Assembly: GCA_025765615.1 (NCBI GenBank)
Contig: JAIVFJ010000259.1
Span: 1 to 64,000 of the forward strand
DNA length: 64,000 nucleotides
Reading direction: 5' to 3'
Origin: Zopfochytrium polystomum
Lineage: Eukaryota; Chytridiomycota; Chytridiomycetes; Chytridiales; Chytridiaceae
Both the position numbers and the translations under genes were made by a program. Positions within the stretch are counted from its first letter, which is position 1. Every line of letters begins with the position of its first letter. Of this stretch, positions 1 through 12,300 are shown piece after piece. The notes beneath the pieces were generated by a model that saw only the letters and a program-made list of their open reading frames with translations, was not told the origin of the DNA and did no database searches.

Positions 1-1730
1 ATCATGGCCAGCAAGGCCACGAAGAATATCCCTGTTGCACTGACAAAAGGACAAAATCAACAACATCTGCTGAGCAGTCCTCTTCAACTTATAGTTTATG
101 GCAAGGGATTCGTAATACAGAACACCTCTGGCTACAGCGGCAAGATTGGATGGCTGAACTTCGCCTGTGAATATGGCAATGCTCGCCAAACCCTCCCCAA
201 AACCATTCCAACACACACTCCTGGGCCAACCCGTACTGGGGACAGGACTGATGGTTAGTAACCTGTAGGAACGAAGTTAAATTTATCGCTAATGTGACAC
301 ACCTCTGTTACTTGCAGCTGTGTCAAACCAGTTACTGCTTTCCCCACAGGGAGTAAACAACGATGCGCAAAAAGAAGCTAGAAAGAGGAGAATCCGACAT
401 CGACGACAACAGCAAAGGTTCCAACACCAATTTACTCTGCCAAAGGATTGGACAGCATGGAGTCTGAAGCTCATGTCCTGAGCATTCGCAGCTGGGAGGC
501 GGTGAAGGGCTGAAATTATCCCAAACATGGCTATGAAATACATATTTTTGAGACATTCGGAAACATATCTGATGTAAACTGGAATCTGAGACAATTTTGA
601 TGGTGCAAGCTGATGCATCAGGCACCATCGACTAGCTGATGATGCTGATAGGATCGCGATTTTCAAGCATCGTCGATGACATTTCTGTATCAGCATCATC
701 GGCACTCTTCTTATGACTTCAGTAGCTTGCCGATGACCCCCTTTTTTTTTTGATGCAGTGTTATTTATTATCAGCGTCCTCGCTTGAGCGAGGCCGGTTC
801 GTAATGAACCAAAGTTCAACCGCAAGAGGCCTGGCATAATACCAGCCCTGCACAAGCCCAGGGAGTCCAACTGGATGAAGGGCAGCTCAGGCTTTATTGT
901 AGGAGGTTCATAAGGTCGGAGTAGGGGGGGTTTCAGTAGAAAACAAATCTATTCTTAGAAATGGCATTTATTGAAGGTTGGGTTTGTAAAAATAGTTGGG
1001 ATTAATGAGGCTGCTTCTCCAAGGGCTGCTATTTATATGGAGACTGTTTTGAAAGCTAATACCCATAGAAATACTGGTTCTCACCTTTTCTCTTTCATTT
1101 CTTGACCTTCGGCAATGTCAAAAGCTTTGTGTTTGATTGCTGCAAAGGTCCCCATCCCAAAGCTATGTTCCGCAAGCACTGCCCAATACAAAAGCCAACT
1201 CAGCACTGGCTGCATACGGTGGAAGTTCTTCAGACTTCACTCTCTCCATGGGCTTATACCAACCACAATTGGACGTTACATCCTTCATCTGTTTCCTCAT
1301 CTGTGGACAGACTGTTCCTCTTCCATAGGTGCTGGGACAGACACACATTGTCTGTCCCCCATGCTAGCTGTGACAGACCTCCCAGCAGCATCGAGAACAG
1401 GCGCTCCTCACCTGGCCCCCCAACCGTCACTCCCACAGCACCAAGGCCCCCCCCCTTTATGGGAACCACCAATTTCAACAGCTCTGTCCACATCGCAGCC
1501 ACACGTGTCTGCAACAAATCCAGCAGATATCAATTGTCCCAGCTTGATAGTCAGTTTTACAAAGCTTTGCTCCTTACTTTGTTGCTGGCATCCCTGTAAC
1601 TCGATGTTGTTCGTTGAGCTTGGGTTGTTGCAATCAAGCAACACAGGTTTTGGCGCAAGCAAGGCACACAAATTTGTCCCTTTCCGCGACGATCGGACCC
1701 GTTGGTCGATCGCGTTGAGAGAGATGGGAC
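1..1730. other. Intergenic region, no gene recognised
   Basis: I see no coding region I can support here. Several open frames exist on both strands between 4 and 1970, but they overlap each other, lack family motifs and run into microsatellite. The stretch holds a hairpin-rich segment at 600-700 (listed separately), a short T run near 742-750, and otherwise mixed sequence without recognisable transposon termini. Confidence 0.6.
600..700. repeat. Hairpin-rich palindromic segment
   Basis: Two inverted repeats lie close together. An 8-bp arm GATGGTGC at 600-607 is mirrored by GCACCATC about 13 bases further on. A 13-bp arm GATGATGCTGATA at 638-650 is mirrored perfectly by TATCAGCATCATC at 688-700, leaving a 37-base loop. 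The role is unknown; it may be a remnant of a foldback element. Confidence 0.6.

Positions 1731-1806
<76 letters not shown>
1731..1806. repeat. (GA)n microsatellite
   Basis: An almost uninterrupted GA dinucleotide run of about 75 bases. It produces spurious arginine/glutamate or serine/leucine open frames on both strands. Confidence 0.95.
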
Positions 1807-1809
<3 letters not shown>

Positions 1810-2023
1810 GAGAGTCCAGAGTCAAGAGCCGGGTGGGTGTATTGGAGAAAAGAGAGACCTCCTTCCTTTTTCTGCTTTCTTGTTCGACACAGTGCAAACA
1901 AACAGGTGGACAGACCGACAGACAGACGATGTGAGTCCCAACTCCTTTGGAATTCACGCACCCATGGGATGATTGGTCGGGTGCAAACAGAAGGGAAGAG
2001 TTATAGAGGGATAGATAGACAAG

Positions 2024-2040
2024 CGACAGACAGACAGATG

Positions 2041-2072
<32 letters not shown>

Positions 2073-2077
2073 GTCAG

Positions 2078-2126
<49 letters not shown>
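2024..2126. repeat. (CAGA)n followed by (GA)n microsatellite
   Basis: About 13 CAGA tetranucleotide units are followed directly by a GA run of about 45 bases. It ends roughly 70 bases before the start codon of the Ras-like gene, so it lies in that gene's promoter or 5' untranslated region. Confidence 0.95.
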
Positions 2127-2131
<5 letters not shown>

Positions 2132-2197
2132 GGAGCGCGAGAGATATTTGAAACCAACGGCAAGCCAGGTCAGCCTCTCTCAAATCCCCAAACAACA

Positions 2198-3754
2198 ATG
2201 AACGCTCGAGCAGGCCAGCATCAGCGCGAGTTCAAGCTCGTTGTTCTCGGCGCCGGCGGCGTCGGAAAGGTGATTGATTGTTATTGCACTCACCACGCTT
2301 ACTTCCTTCTTGATTTGCGTCGTCGCACCACCCACCCCACCCCCCCTGCTCACGTTTTGCATGGATGCGGTCAGCGAATCCATGCAATCCGCCTGCGAGA
2401 GAGAGAGAGAGGAGAGTGTGAGAGGGAGGGTGGGGTGGAGGAGTGATAGGGAGAGAGACGGCGATCGAAGGGGATGAAGAGGAGGACGGCCGAGAGAAGA
2501 GGAGGGAGAGGCGACGACTGCAGGAGTGGAGAGAGGAGGGACATAAAGGGGATGGGCCGTCAGTTGCGGGCTTCCCGTCCGGTTGCTCCTTGTCGATCAG
2601 AGGATTCTCCAAGATGTTGCAGGTGGTCCACGATGCAATTGCCGTTCTTGGTTCATTTTGGAGCCGATCAGCATCTTCCAGCAGCAATCCCTTAACTCAA
2701 CTAGTGGCCCACCACCGCCTGTGTGAAGGAAGAGGAGAAGGCACGACGCTCTTCCCCCCCAACGTCCCCTTTTCTCGCTCGATATCTCCTCGTTCCCTTC
2801 TCCCTCTGTCTGGAATGCAGTGGTGCGACGACGTGCCCGTCCTTGCGTTTCATCGGATGAAGAAGCATCCAGCGAACATCGGCGTTGACTCGCATCTCCC
2901 CCAGCACATTTCAGTTCTCTCCCAATTCCTCGTTCCTTGCCGTAGCTGGCCCAACTTATTGATATTCCCTCTTTTTTTTTCTCTCTCTTTCCCGAACCCT
3001 CCCCGCAACAACACCCACCAAACTTCATCCTTCAACGTTCCAGTCCGCCTTGACCATCCAATTTGCTCAGCGGCATTTTGTCGAGGAGTATGATCCAACG
3101 ATCGAAGACAACTACCGCATGGTAGTCACACTGGACATGCAGGATATAGTTCTCGACATTCTGGACACGGCAGGCCAGGAGGAGTACGCGGCGATGCGGG
3201 ACCAGTACATGCGGTCGGGCGACGGGTTCCTCCTCTGCTACTCCATCATCTCCCGCCCGAGTTTCGACGAAGTGTCGCGCCTCTACGCCCGCATCCTTCG
3301 AGTGAAAGATGTCGAATGGTTCCCCGTCGTGCTCGTCGCCACCAAAGCCGACCTCGGCTCCCTCCGCGTCGTGTCCGTCGACGAAGGCATCGACGCTGCA
3401 CGGCGACTGCTGGGCGGCGCCACGTTTGTCGAGACGTCGGCCCGCGTCCGCGTCAACGTCGACGAGGCGTTCCTCGCCCTCGCGCGCACCGTGCGCGACG
3501 CAGCCATCGCGGCGGGCGCAGTCGGCCGTCGCAAGTCCGTGCGGCCCAATTCGGAGGATCGCAGCCGCAACGGGCCCAACGCCGACGCGCTGTCGACGAA
3601 AAGCGCGAGCCGCAAGGGCGCGGGCGGGCGGCGGAGAAGTCAGGGGTACGGCGAGTACAATGCTGCGTACGGCAACGGGAACGGCGCGTACCCTGGCGGC
3701 GGCGGCGGCGTCGGCACCGAGAAGAAGAAAGGGGGCAAGTGCGTGATCATGTAA
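2198..3754 (+). CDS. Ras-family small GTPase (two exons)
   Basis: A membrane-anchored GTP-binding switch of the Ras superfamily, about 260 residues. Exon 1 is 2198-2269, the intron is 2270-3043 (774 bases) and exon 2 is 3044-3754. The intron lies between the Lys and Ser codons of the P-loop and joins them in frame. Motifs in order: G1 GAGGVGKS (18-25), effector loop YDPTIEDNYR (40-49), G3 DTAGQE (65-70), G4 TKAD (124-127) and G5 ETSAR (154-158). A hypervariable tail of about 90 residues rich in Arg, Ser and Gly ends in the CAAX box CVIM, which predicts prenylation, probably farnesylation. Ras proteins usually carry NKxD at G4, so Thr124 is a departure, although Thr occurs there in some Rho-type GTPases. 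The start ATG has context ACAACAATGA. The gene sits alone, downstream of GA microsatellite. Ras/Rap-like is secure; the exact subfamily is not. Confidence 0.9.
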
Positions 3755-4930
3755 CATCCGCTTTGCGGGATGTGGTGGTGGGTAGTGTGCGATGGTTTGG
3801 AGGGGAGAGGGGTGGGGAGGGAGGTGAGGCGGTGAGGAGGTTTGACTGGTAGGTGACGGCGAAGAGACGGGATGGGACATTGAGGGGTGAACTTTGTTGG
3901 GGGGTTCTGGCATCCTCTCCGGCGTTCTTTCTGTCCCCGGTACGCACATTCCTATTGCGTTGCTTCCAGTGCCGCCATTACGTTGGGCTACCGTCGCTGC
4001 AAACGCGGTGGAAGCGCTCGGATGGACAAGGAGGGTACTTTTCATCGCTTGTGGATTGGGTTAGAGCGCGGCGGGTTGAGGGGGCGGGGGAGAGGTGGAC
4101 GATGGGCCAACCTTGTTGTTTGATGCTTTTTATGCACCGTGCCTAAGTTGTTGTTGGTCCGCGAGAGCACCAAAGGGTATAATCTGTGTTCTACATAGTT
4201 TTATTTTTATCGCCCCCACCCTCCCTCTCTCTCCCTTGTTCAGTCGCTCCGTTCTGTTCTTTTTTGTGTACTTCCATCATTTCTTCTTTTTGGCCGCTTT
4301 TTCATTCCACTACGTTTTCCTCAACGCCTCCTCTTTTTCGCGCTCGTTGATCCATTTTTTTTTGCCCCCCTTTTTCTTTTCCTTTTCCGTTCTTTCGATT
4401 TCGCGGTCGACCTCCCTCCCGTTACGCTCCTCATGCAAGTTCACCATGCGTTTTCTGCTCTGCTCTATTTTTTTCCCCCCCCATTGTTTCTTTTTCTTTT
4501 GCTGGTCGGGCTGTTTGATGGCTTGTCGATTTCCTTTGCACACCGCTTCCCATCCTTCCCATTTGTTTTACCTGTCTCTCATCCTCGTCCTCCTCCTCCT
4601 CCTCCTCCTCCTCCTCTCTATCTCTCTTTCTCGGACGTTGCACGCGCCGCCCCCGTCGACCCCCCGTACAACAACAGGCTCGCCCCCCTGACGGCCCGCT
4701 CCATTTCATTGTCTTCTTGAAGCGCCTCCCGCCAGCCTGCCTCTCTTTCTTCTTCTTCTTCTTCTTCTTCTTCTTTCACTACACCGACCCCCAGGTCTCT
4801 GCCGCCTTTCCCACCTGTCCGTCCGTCTGTCCACGTTTCTCGACCCGTCTACCTTTTTGAGCCGGTTGGGCGCCCTTTGTGTATATGTTTGGACGGAAAA
4901 AGAGAAAGTCTGTTTGCAGCCCACTGGTCT

Positions 4931-4947
4931 CCGGCTCTCGCTCTCGC

Positions 4948-4981
<34 letters not shown>

Positions 4982-5030
4982 GCTCCCTCTGTCTCTCTCT
5001 CTGTCTCTCTCGCTCTCTCTCTCTCTGTGG
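4931..5030. repeat. (TC)n microsatellite
   Basis: A CT/TC dinucleotide tract with occasional G interruptions, about 100 bases long. Confidence 0.9.
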
Positions 5031-5208
5031 CCAGGCTAACGCTTGGGAGCGCGAGCCGACGTACCGACGTACTCGGCGCGCTCCTCGGGGGCGTGTAATG
5101 TTGGGGCGCCGTCAATTTTCAAATACCAGCCAGCTGGAAAAATACTGAGAGCCCCAACCCAAAAATGGTGCTGAAACAATCCGCGCCACAGCGGGGCCCG
5201 CCGCGGGA

Positions 5209-5239
<31 letters not shown>

Positions 5240-5336
5240 TTTTTTTTTTTGGCGTGTTAGTATTGGCTCCTCTCTCTTCCTGCACCGGTCGACGCCTGGT
5301 TTGTCTCCCCCTCCGCGTTCAATTAATTATATGGTG

Positions 5337-5460
5337 TCTGTCTGTCTGCCAGTATCTAGATCTCTCTCTGTCTGTCTGTTTGTCTGCGTGCCTGTCTCTT
5401 GCTCGCTGTCTTTCCGTCTGTCTGTCTGTTTGTCTGTCTTTCTGTCTGTCTGTCGCCTGG
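5337..5460. repeat. (TGTC)n microsatellite
   Basis: Imperfect TGTC tetranucleotide units, the same motif type as the CAGA run upstream of the GTPase but on the other strand. Confidence 0.85.
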
Positions 5461-5972
5461 TCCGTCGGTTTCCCTCACGCCCCATCGATTATCCTACCAT
5501 ACCTTCCTAATTTATCAAAGCATTGCCTCTCCGCCGCCGCCGCCACCCTTTTACCCCCCTTCCCCCCTTTCACCCCTTGCTACCTTCCCCCCTCCCTCCT
5601 CCCTTGCTCATCCCTCCCTCCCTCCCTCCCTTCCCTGCCCTCTCTCTCTCTCTCCTTCTCTCTCTCTCTCTTTCTCTTTCTCTTTCCATCCAGTTATCCC
5701 TTGATTTGCTCTTTCTCTGCTACTACTCCCTTCAACGCCCGCCCCCCCCCGGAAGACCCCCCCTCCACCACCAGACAGACCCACCACCAGACCACACACA
5801 GGGCTCAGCAGCAAAGTGGAAGAAACGCCCTCAGCCCCCCTCTCTTGGTTGGCGAAGCAGCACCACACGACGACGACCACCACAAACACCAGCCTCGTCG
5901 TCGATCGCCTCCCTCAACCGACTCAGCGCAGCAAGCGGATCTCCACGACATCCAACCGCCGTCCCCCCAACA

Positions 5973-8900
5973 ATGGGAAACTCGATCGGAAGGGAGGACC
6001 CCGTCGACTACGACGCCGAGGGTATGTTTCCTTTCCCCCGGTGGAGGGCGCGCCGGTCGGTCTATCCATTCTAACGCGCCCGTTCGACGACCCCTTACCC
6101 CTTAAACCCCCCATGCCAACGGACCTGGGCGAAAACCGACTCGGGTTTATCTTACCTTTGGATCGTACGCTTTCACACCCCTGCCGTCAGTCGAACTGCG
6201 GCACTTCACGCTGCTTCGGTGCATCGGAAAGGGGGCGTTTGGAAAGGTGCGGACACGCCCCCCCCCCTCTTCAACCTGGCGCTGATTCACTCCTCCCACG
6301 ACCTCTATCCCCCCTCTCCCCAACCCTTTTTACCACATGTTTTTAGGTTCGAATCGTCGAGCGCAAGTCGAACAAAAAGCTCTACGCCCTCAAGTACATA
6401 AACAAGATGCAATGCATAAAAATGCGGGCGATCCAAAACATCTTTCGCGAGCGGGCGATCCTTGAGGAGATCCACCACCCGCTCATCGTCAACCTCCGCT
6501 ACGCCTTCCAGGACGACGAAAACATGTTTATGGTCATCGATCTCATGATGGGCGGGGACCTGCGGTTTCACCTCGACCGGAACGGCGGGTTCCAGGAGAT
6601 GCAGATGCGGAACATCACGGCGGAGATCGTGTCGGCCGTCGAGTACCTGCACGCAAATAAGGTCGTCCATCGCGATCTGAAGCCGGATAATGGTTCGCTG
6701 CTGTCCTGCTGTATTTTTTTTCCGTGGTGTTTGTGGACTAGTGTGGCACCTCGACGTGTGGAAGCCATTGTCCCCCAACCCGTTTTCCCGTCGCTAAATT
6801 TGTTTTTCTTTTGCTCCTTTTCGCAGTGCTGCTCGACGCCGAAGGACACGCTCATTTGACGGACTTTAACATTGCAGTAAAGTTTGACAACCGCAAGTAC
6901 TTGAAATCTCACTCAGGAACCATGGCGTACATGGCTCCAGAGATATTTGGCGACAAAGGGTACTTGTGGCAGGTCGACTGGTGGAGCTTGGGTATCATCG
7001 TTTATGAGTGTATCTACGGAAAGGTAGGCGTCTCTTTCCATACCGTCTTGATCGAGGAGAGAAACCGCGAGGGTTCTGAACCTGCTTCTACACAACACAC
7101 ACACGCACACACAAACAAACAACACCAGCGACCATTCCGGAGCCCGACAAACGAAGGATTACAGCAAGCCATCAAAACGGCACCACTCACATTTCACTCA
7201 TCAAATCAACTCACGAAGCAACCTCTTCAAGTAACCAACGAATGCGTGGCCTTCATAAGCGGACTACTGGAGCGAGACATTTCTAATCGGCTGGGATGTC
7301 GAACAAACGGTGGAAGGGATATTTTCGATCACCTATGGTTCCGCGGATTGGATTGGAACTCCGTCGAAAGGAAGAAGACTCGACCGCTCTTTGTACCTGA
7401 TGTGAGGGGCTCCTTTCCGTTTCGTCTCTTTGATATGGCTGCCGTTCTAATCAAAAACATTGGCTTCTTTCCAAGGCGGACCGTCCGAACTTTGACGCAA
7501 CATTCGACCTCGAGGAACTGTTACTCGATGAGCCACAATTAACACACAAACCAAGAAAGAAAAAAACCATCGCCAAACAGTCCCAACGCTCTAAATCGGG
7601 AGAACGCGACCAACCCTGCAAAGTCTGCAGAAGTCCCGGGCATCCCCATGCTTCCTGGCGTACGCGCCAGGAATCAGAGCGTTCTGGGTTCCATGGGCCT
7701 CGACGCTGGCACCAACAACGGTGCCGGACAAGAAGATGGTGCTCCCGCCGGAGGTGGAGCTGGCATTCCCATGCTGCCTCCCGGTCCCGGCAACCCCGGC
7801 GGCGGCAGCCGAAACGTTGTGGACACGGCGGGGACGACTCCCATCCACTACGCGAGTGCGGGAGGGACAAGCATGGCGTCCTCGAAAGATCGAACGGCCG
7901 CGGAGCTGCAGTTTATCGAGGACAATTTCAGAAGCTACGATTACGAAATCGCGCGGCAAGCGGAGCGGCGGCGCAAGCAGGCCGCGCTGGAAAAGCAAAT
8001 GCTTTTGCAGCAGCAGCAGCAACTGCAGCAGCAACAGCAGCTCTTTGTCGGCCCGGACGGCAGCGTCGGCGACATGAGACAAATGGCCCCGACCCCGGTA
8101 CAGTACAACGGCCGTTCTTCGTCAGATTTACCCGACTGGAGCACGGTCCCCAACACAAAGCAGGCGGACATTCCTTCTCTCCCACCGATGCCGGGGGTTC
8201 TTGCAGCCACAGCGGCGCTGGAGGAAGCCGGAATGGCGCAGGCACCCAACGCGAACGATTGGTTTGTTGCAAACGGGCAACAGCCGCAGGGGCAATTGCC
8301 GCAGCAACAGCAGCAGCAGCAGCAGGTGCCACCGCAGCTTTTACAGATGCAGCAGCCACATCAGCAGCAGCAACAGCAACAGCAACAGCATATACCCACC
8401 CTCCCGCCGCAAATTCTTCCCACCGCACACGCCCCGCATCGTAACAGCCCACGCTCAACGCCCACGCCGTCGTCGCATCCAAAAGGCGCGACGGGTTTGA
8501 CGCACCACCACAACACGCTTCACTACCAGCACTCTTACCCGCAACTACCCTCGTCGTCGAGCAATAATCCGGTCGGAAGCCCGTCGGCGGCGCCGCCCCT
8601 CGGACACAACGGCGCGATGCACCACTCCAACTCTGTCCCTTCCCTCCCCGCGCACGCGCAGCTGTACCATGCGCACGCGCACGCGCAGGCGCTCGCGCTC
8701 GCGCACGGGAGCCCACACCCGCATTCGGCGGCTTCGGCGGCGGCGGTGGCGCAGGCGTCGCCGCTGGCGTCGTCGCAGATCGCGGCGGCGCTGGCGGCGT
8801 CATCGTCGTCGTCGACGGTGGGTTCTCTCGGGAACGGTGCAGGAGGATCAGGAGCGGGAAGCGGCAGCTTTTTGCACCAGACGCAATCTCAACAGCAGCA

Positions 8901-9219
8901 GTACCATTCGGGCGGCGGCGTCGGCGTCAACGGCGGTAACGGCGTGCTTCCCGTGGGAGTTCAAGGGAACGGGGGAGTCGGAATCGGCGGCGTCGTGCAA
9001 ATGCCGATGGCAATGCAAATGCAAATGCAAATGCAAATGCAAATGCAGATGCAGATGCAGATGCAGATGCAGCAGCAGCAGCAGCAGCCGACGACGACGA
9101 CGACCATGATGTACGGAATGGGGGCGCCGCCGCCGTTGCAGCCGCAGAACGCGCAGCAGCAGCAGCAGCAGCAGCAAAAGGCGTTTTTGATCGCGTTGAT
9201 GCAGCAGCAACAGCAGCAA

Positions 9220-9263
<44 letters not shown>

Positions 9264-9306
9264 CCAGGGCCAGCCAGGGCTTGCGGCGGCTGGCAGGGGC
9301 TATTGA
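5973..9306 (+). CDS. YANK/STK32-type AGC Ser/Thr protein kinase with Gln-rich tail (apparent frameshift)
   Basis: A cytoplasmic or membrane-associated serine/threonine kinase. Exons are 5973-6021, 6191-6246, 6347-6692, 6827-7023, 7129-7401 and 7476-9306; introns are 169, 100, 134, 105 and 74 bases, all GT-AG. The N-terminus MGNSIG fits N-myristoylation, known for YANK kinases. Kinase motifs: GKGAFGKV (29-36), Lys51, HRDLKPDN (143-150), DFN at 163-165 in place of DFG, and MAPE (186-189). DFN(I)A is characteristic of the YANK/STK32 subfamily. Exon 6 begins with the family's C-terminal element (DPTFDLEE-like, here DATFDLEELLLDE). The frame must then shift by +1 inside an A7 run (7560-7566) to continue into a tail that contains FIEDNFRSYDYEIARQ, also YANK-like. 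That tail has poly-Gln, poly-His and Met-Gln repeats and ends at TGA 9304-9306. Without the shift the kinase frame runs on as low-complexity sequence to 8444. About 916 residues if joined. Confidence 0.82.
7980..9265 (+). repeat. Coding CAG/CAA and ATGCAR repeats in the kinase tail
   Basis: Glutamine-coding CAG/CAA runs lie near 8009-8040, 8302-8324, 8362-8393, 9151-9177 and 9203-9262. A hexanucleotide ATGCAA/ATGCAG run at about 9013-9072 encodes alternating Met-Gln. They form a disordered low-complexity tail likely to vary in length between strains. Confidence 0.9.
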
Positions 9307-12300
9307 TTTATAAACACTCTCGTTTGGTTCTTGTTTGTGTGGTTTTTTTTTTTTGTTCTTTGTTTTTTTTTTTCTTCCCCCTGTGTTGTCGTTCAAACTT
9401 TTTTCTTTTTTACTTTTCCTTTTTTTCCCTCACTTTCTTGCTGTTTTCGCTTTTGTCGCCCGCTCGCCCCCTATGCAGCACCGCATTTCCCTTCCGCTCT
9501 GGTTCGGTGGTCATTGTTTTTTTTGCTTTTTTTTTCTTTCTGCTCTTCTGTGCGTTAGTGTGTGTGTGGCCTTATTTTTCATCATTTTTTCTTTTCTGTG
9601 TGTTCTTTTTTTTCCGTCTTACGCGTGTCTGGCCCCCACACGCACTGTCAAAAAAATACTCGCGGTTCTCTCTTTATATATTCGCTCCTCGTGTGTGTGT
9701 GTCTGCGCGGTCGCTCGGCGCCCCTAACGCGAAACTAAACCTATCCCTCCCTCCCTCCCGCCGAACCGCTTGGTGTGTGTGTGTGTGTGTGAGTGTGAGT
9801 TTCCCCCCGGACTCATTTCTTTTCATCGTCATTCGTCATCATTAACCCTTTTACCCTTTTCACCACCGCCTGGGTGGGTTAGCAGATTTTTGCAATATCT
9901 CCGTCAGCAACCCTTGCCCCCCAAAATTCTGAGCTTCAGTTTCCGGGAGCAGGGCTTGGTTCTCAGGCCACTCGACATGTCAATATTGATATTTGAGCCA
10001 AAAAAAAAAAAAAAAAAAACGAAACAAAACAAAAAAAAAAAAAAATTGGGGCGATCCGAGCCAGCTGCTCCGATCTGGACGCTCCCCCATCCAAACGAAA
10101 GGGCACATCATATGATCTTTGGTCAATTTCCCATATGTGGTGAAAATTTCAGACTGCAACCGTGGCCTTTTGAGGAAGAAACCGTTCATTCCCTGCAAAA
10201 GATGGCAAATGCGATATCAAAAAAATTGTGATATCAAACATGATATCCTGACTTTGACAGACACCCCGCCAATTCATGGAAAAAGGAAAAAGCTGGTCAT
10301 GACCTGAGTTTTTGCAAGCGCAGCAAATCGGCTTTTTCACTCAACTTTATTTTGTGGGCAGATTTGCTCATTTTTGGGGAAAACAACCTACAAAGAGGAA
10401 AAACCAGAAAATTGAGCAACAAATGGAAACCACTTCCACAGATGCAAAACTGTCATAAAGAGCTTTGTGAAACCCAAAAAATCAGCTTCTCATCAACCAA
10501 ATAAGAAAGGAACATGGCAATTGCAGCTCAGTTGATTAGCGAAATTCATTCAAACTGGTGCAAAGTTCAAACAATTTTTTTGCAAGGTTGCGGTCCTGCT
10601 CTGGCCAATCTCAAGCTGTGAAAGCAGCAGGGGCGGCAGCGAATGCACAAACAACCGCACGAGGAGTTGTTCATGTAATTTCAAAAGCTAAATAACCGTG
10701 ATTGCACGGTGTGCTCTCAGGTAAGTGCTTCAATGAAAGGAAGGACACAGGGCAGGACAACCCTGCTGGCAACAACCCAAGCACAGAACCTGGTGCAGTC
10801 CATGCTACGTCAAGTTCTATTGGCATTTTCTGTGCTAATGATTGCTTTTGTGGCCAATTTGAGCCGGTTTGGGGGCACCTAATGACATTGGGCCCCATGG
10901 CTTCCCCCAGTGTCCAAAGCAGTAAGGCCGCATCCCTAGTAGGCCCAGTAACACTCCGACCAAATTGTTTTACCTCAGTATCAGCACCGTCGCCGTCCGC
11001 CAGCAATATGTGCCACCGTGGCCCAAAGGGTTAAATCATCCAAGGGGTTGTTGGTTGATAGGAATTTTTTTGTTGGCTTCCCTGCGAGACAAAAAAAAAA
11101 AAACAATAAAAAGACCAAAAAAAAAAAAACTCTGTTGGTTTGGATGGTGACAGACTGCATCCACCTCCGAAAAGGTGAAGACGCACGCACTGGCATCGCG
11201 TGTCCCCCCACAGTGTCGCATAACGGCTCTTTCGCACTGCACATCATGAGGCCTATGGCTGACAGGGCGATGGCAGATATGTGGCCCCCAATGCAAAGAG
11301 TGAGACTACATCCAAAGTCTCAACTAAGATGGTCTAGTGAATTTTTTTCAAGCTGCAAAAACAAAAATATATGATAGTCAATTGTCAAGGGGGAAAAAAA
11401 AACAAAAAAGGAAAAACACCGCACAAGGATCATGGATTTGCGGAAGGAAGGTACACAAAAGTAGAAAAACTGATTAAAAAATCTTCCTTTTTTTGTGTGG
11501 GTGCCGCCTCATGGGGAAAAAGTAAGGCATGTGCTGTCTTTTTTTGTACACCTGCTTGTTTTTTGAGTGTGATTATTTTCATTATAAAACAGGAAATGAG
11601 TTGTTGCATGGTTGACGAGTCTCATTGCGCCTAGCCTGTTTTGTTTGCGAGAAGCAAATTTTTAAGTGGTTTGTTTGCTGGGGGTTGCGGATTGCGAACT
11701 TGGATTGTCTTGATTTGGTCAGCTTGAATGATTTTGTCATGCGCCCAATATCAGAAGTTTGGGAGAGGACTGATTGGAGGTACCAGGCCCATTGCAGGTA
11801 AGTTTGCCCAATACACCAAAATATTTAAGGTTTCTGGGAAAATCCATTTGTTTGAAAAAAAAAAAAAAAAAAAAAAAACCAATCCAGGACAGTGTGCACA
11901 GCAAACAGACCAAAAACAAAACAAAAAAAACACCACCACAAGGCGTTATCACACCGCATGACAACGCCTTGACAGCGCTGAGAATTAAAATTTATTTTTC
12001 ACTAATCCAGAACCCACAGAGGCTAAGGTATGATTTTTCTGCGAGAGAACAGCTTACATACACTCATCCCTTGTACACAGACAGCAGAGGGATCTGATGA
12101 ATTAAAACAACAAACATCAGAATTCGTTGCAGATATTTTGGAGTAAGCAAACCAAAAGAAAAAGCGAAAACAAGTAACTGCACATAACCTTTTTTTTGAT
12201 TTATAAGGCAGGGCATACAGAAGAAAAACTGCTGAGGCAAAGTTCTGCCTTACATAAGCAGTGAGGGCTGCGCAGTGCTTACGCAGTTGGCGGACGTCTG

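Larger units (their letters stand above)
3755..5972. other. Intergenic region with pyrimidine-rich microsatellites
   Basis: This 2.2-kb stretch between the GTPase and the kinase has no gene I can support. It holds the GTPase 3' region, a CTC/TCC run near 4585-4616, a TTC run at about 4747-4775, a TC run at 4931-5030, a T tract interrupted once at 5212-5250, and TGTC repeats at 5337-5460. The long open frames here are translations of these repeats. The last 300 bases are C-rich and lead to the kinase start codon. Confidence 0.7.

Noticed and set aside
289..870. 193-codon minus-strand open frame near the left edge
   Set aside because: No motif, overlaps hairpin sequence, and alternative frames over the same bases are equally open.
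1102..2198. Several 60-285 codon frames on both strands
   Set aside because: They are mostly translations of GA and CAGA microsatellites or overlap one another antisense, without family features.
7520..7559. A 40-base intron that would also restore the kinase tail frame
   Set aside because: It would remove the conserved LLLDE...KPRKK segment and has a weak donor; kept only as an alternative.
7476..8444. Kinase exon 6 read on in its original frame to 8444
   Set aside because: After the A7 run this frame becomes low-complexity Ala/Arg sequence, while the neighbouring frame carries a family-like motif; the frameshift reading fits better.
9013..9060. Repeated ATGCAAAT octamer-like words
   Set aside because: They arise from the Met-Gln coding hexanucleotide repeat, not from clustered regulatory sites.
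10000..11880. A tracts as retroposon tails
   Set aside because: No target duplications or shared bodies could be found next to the tracts.
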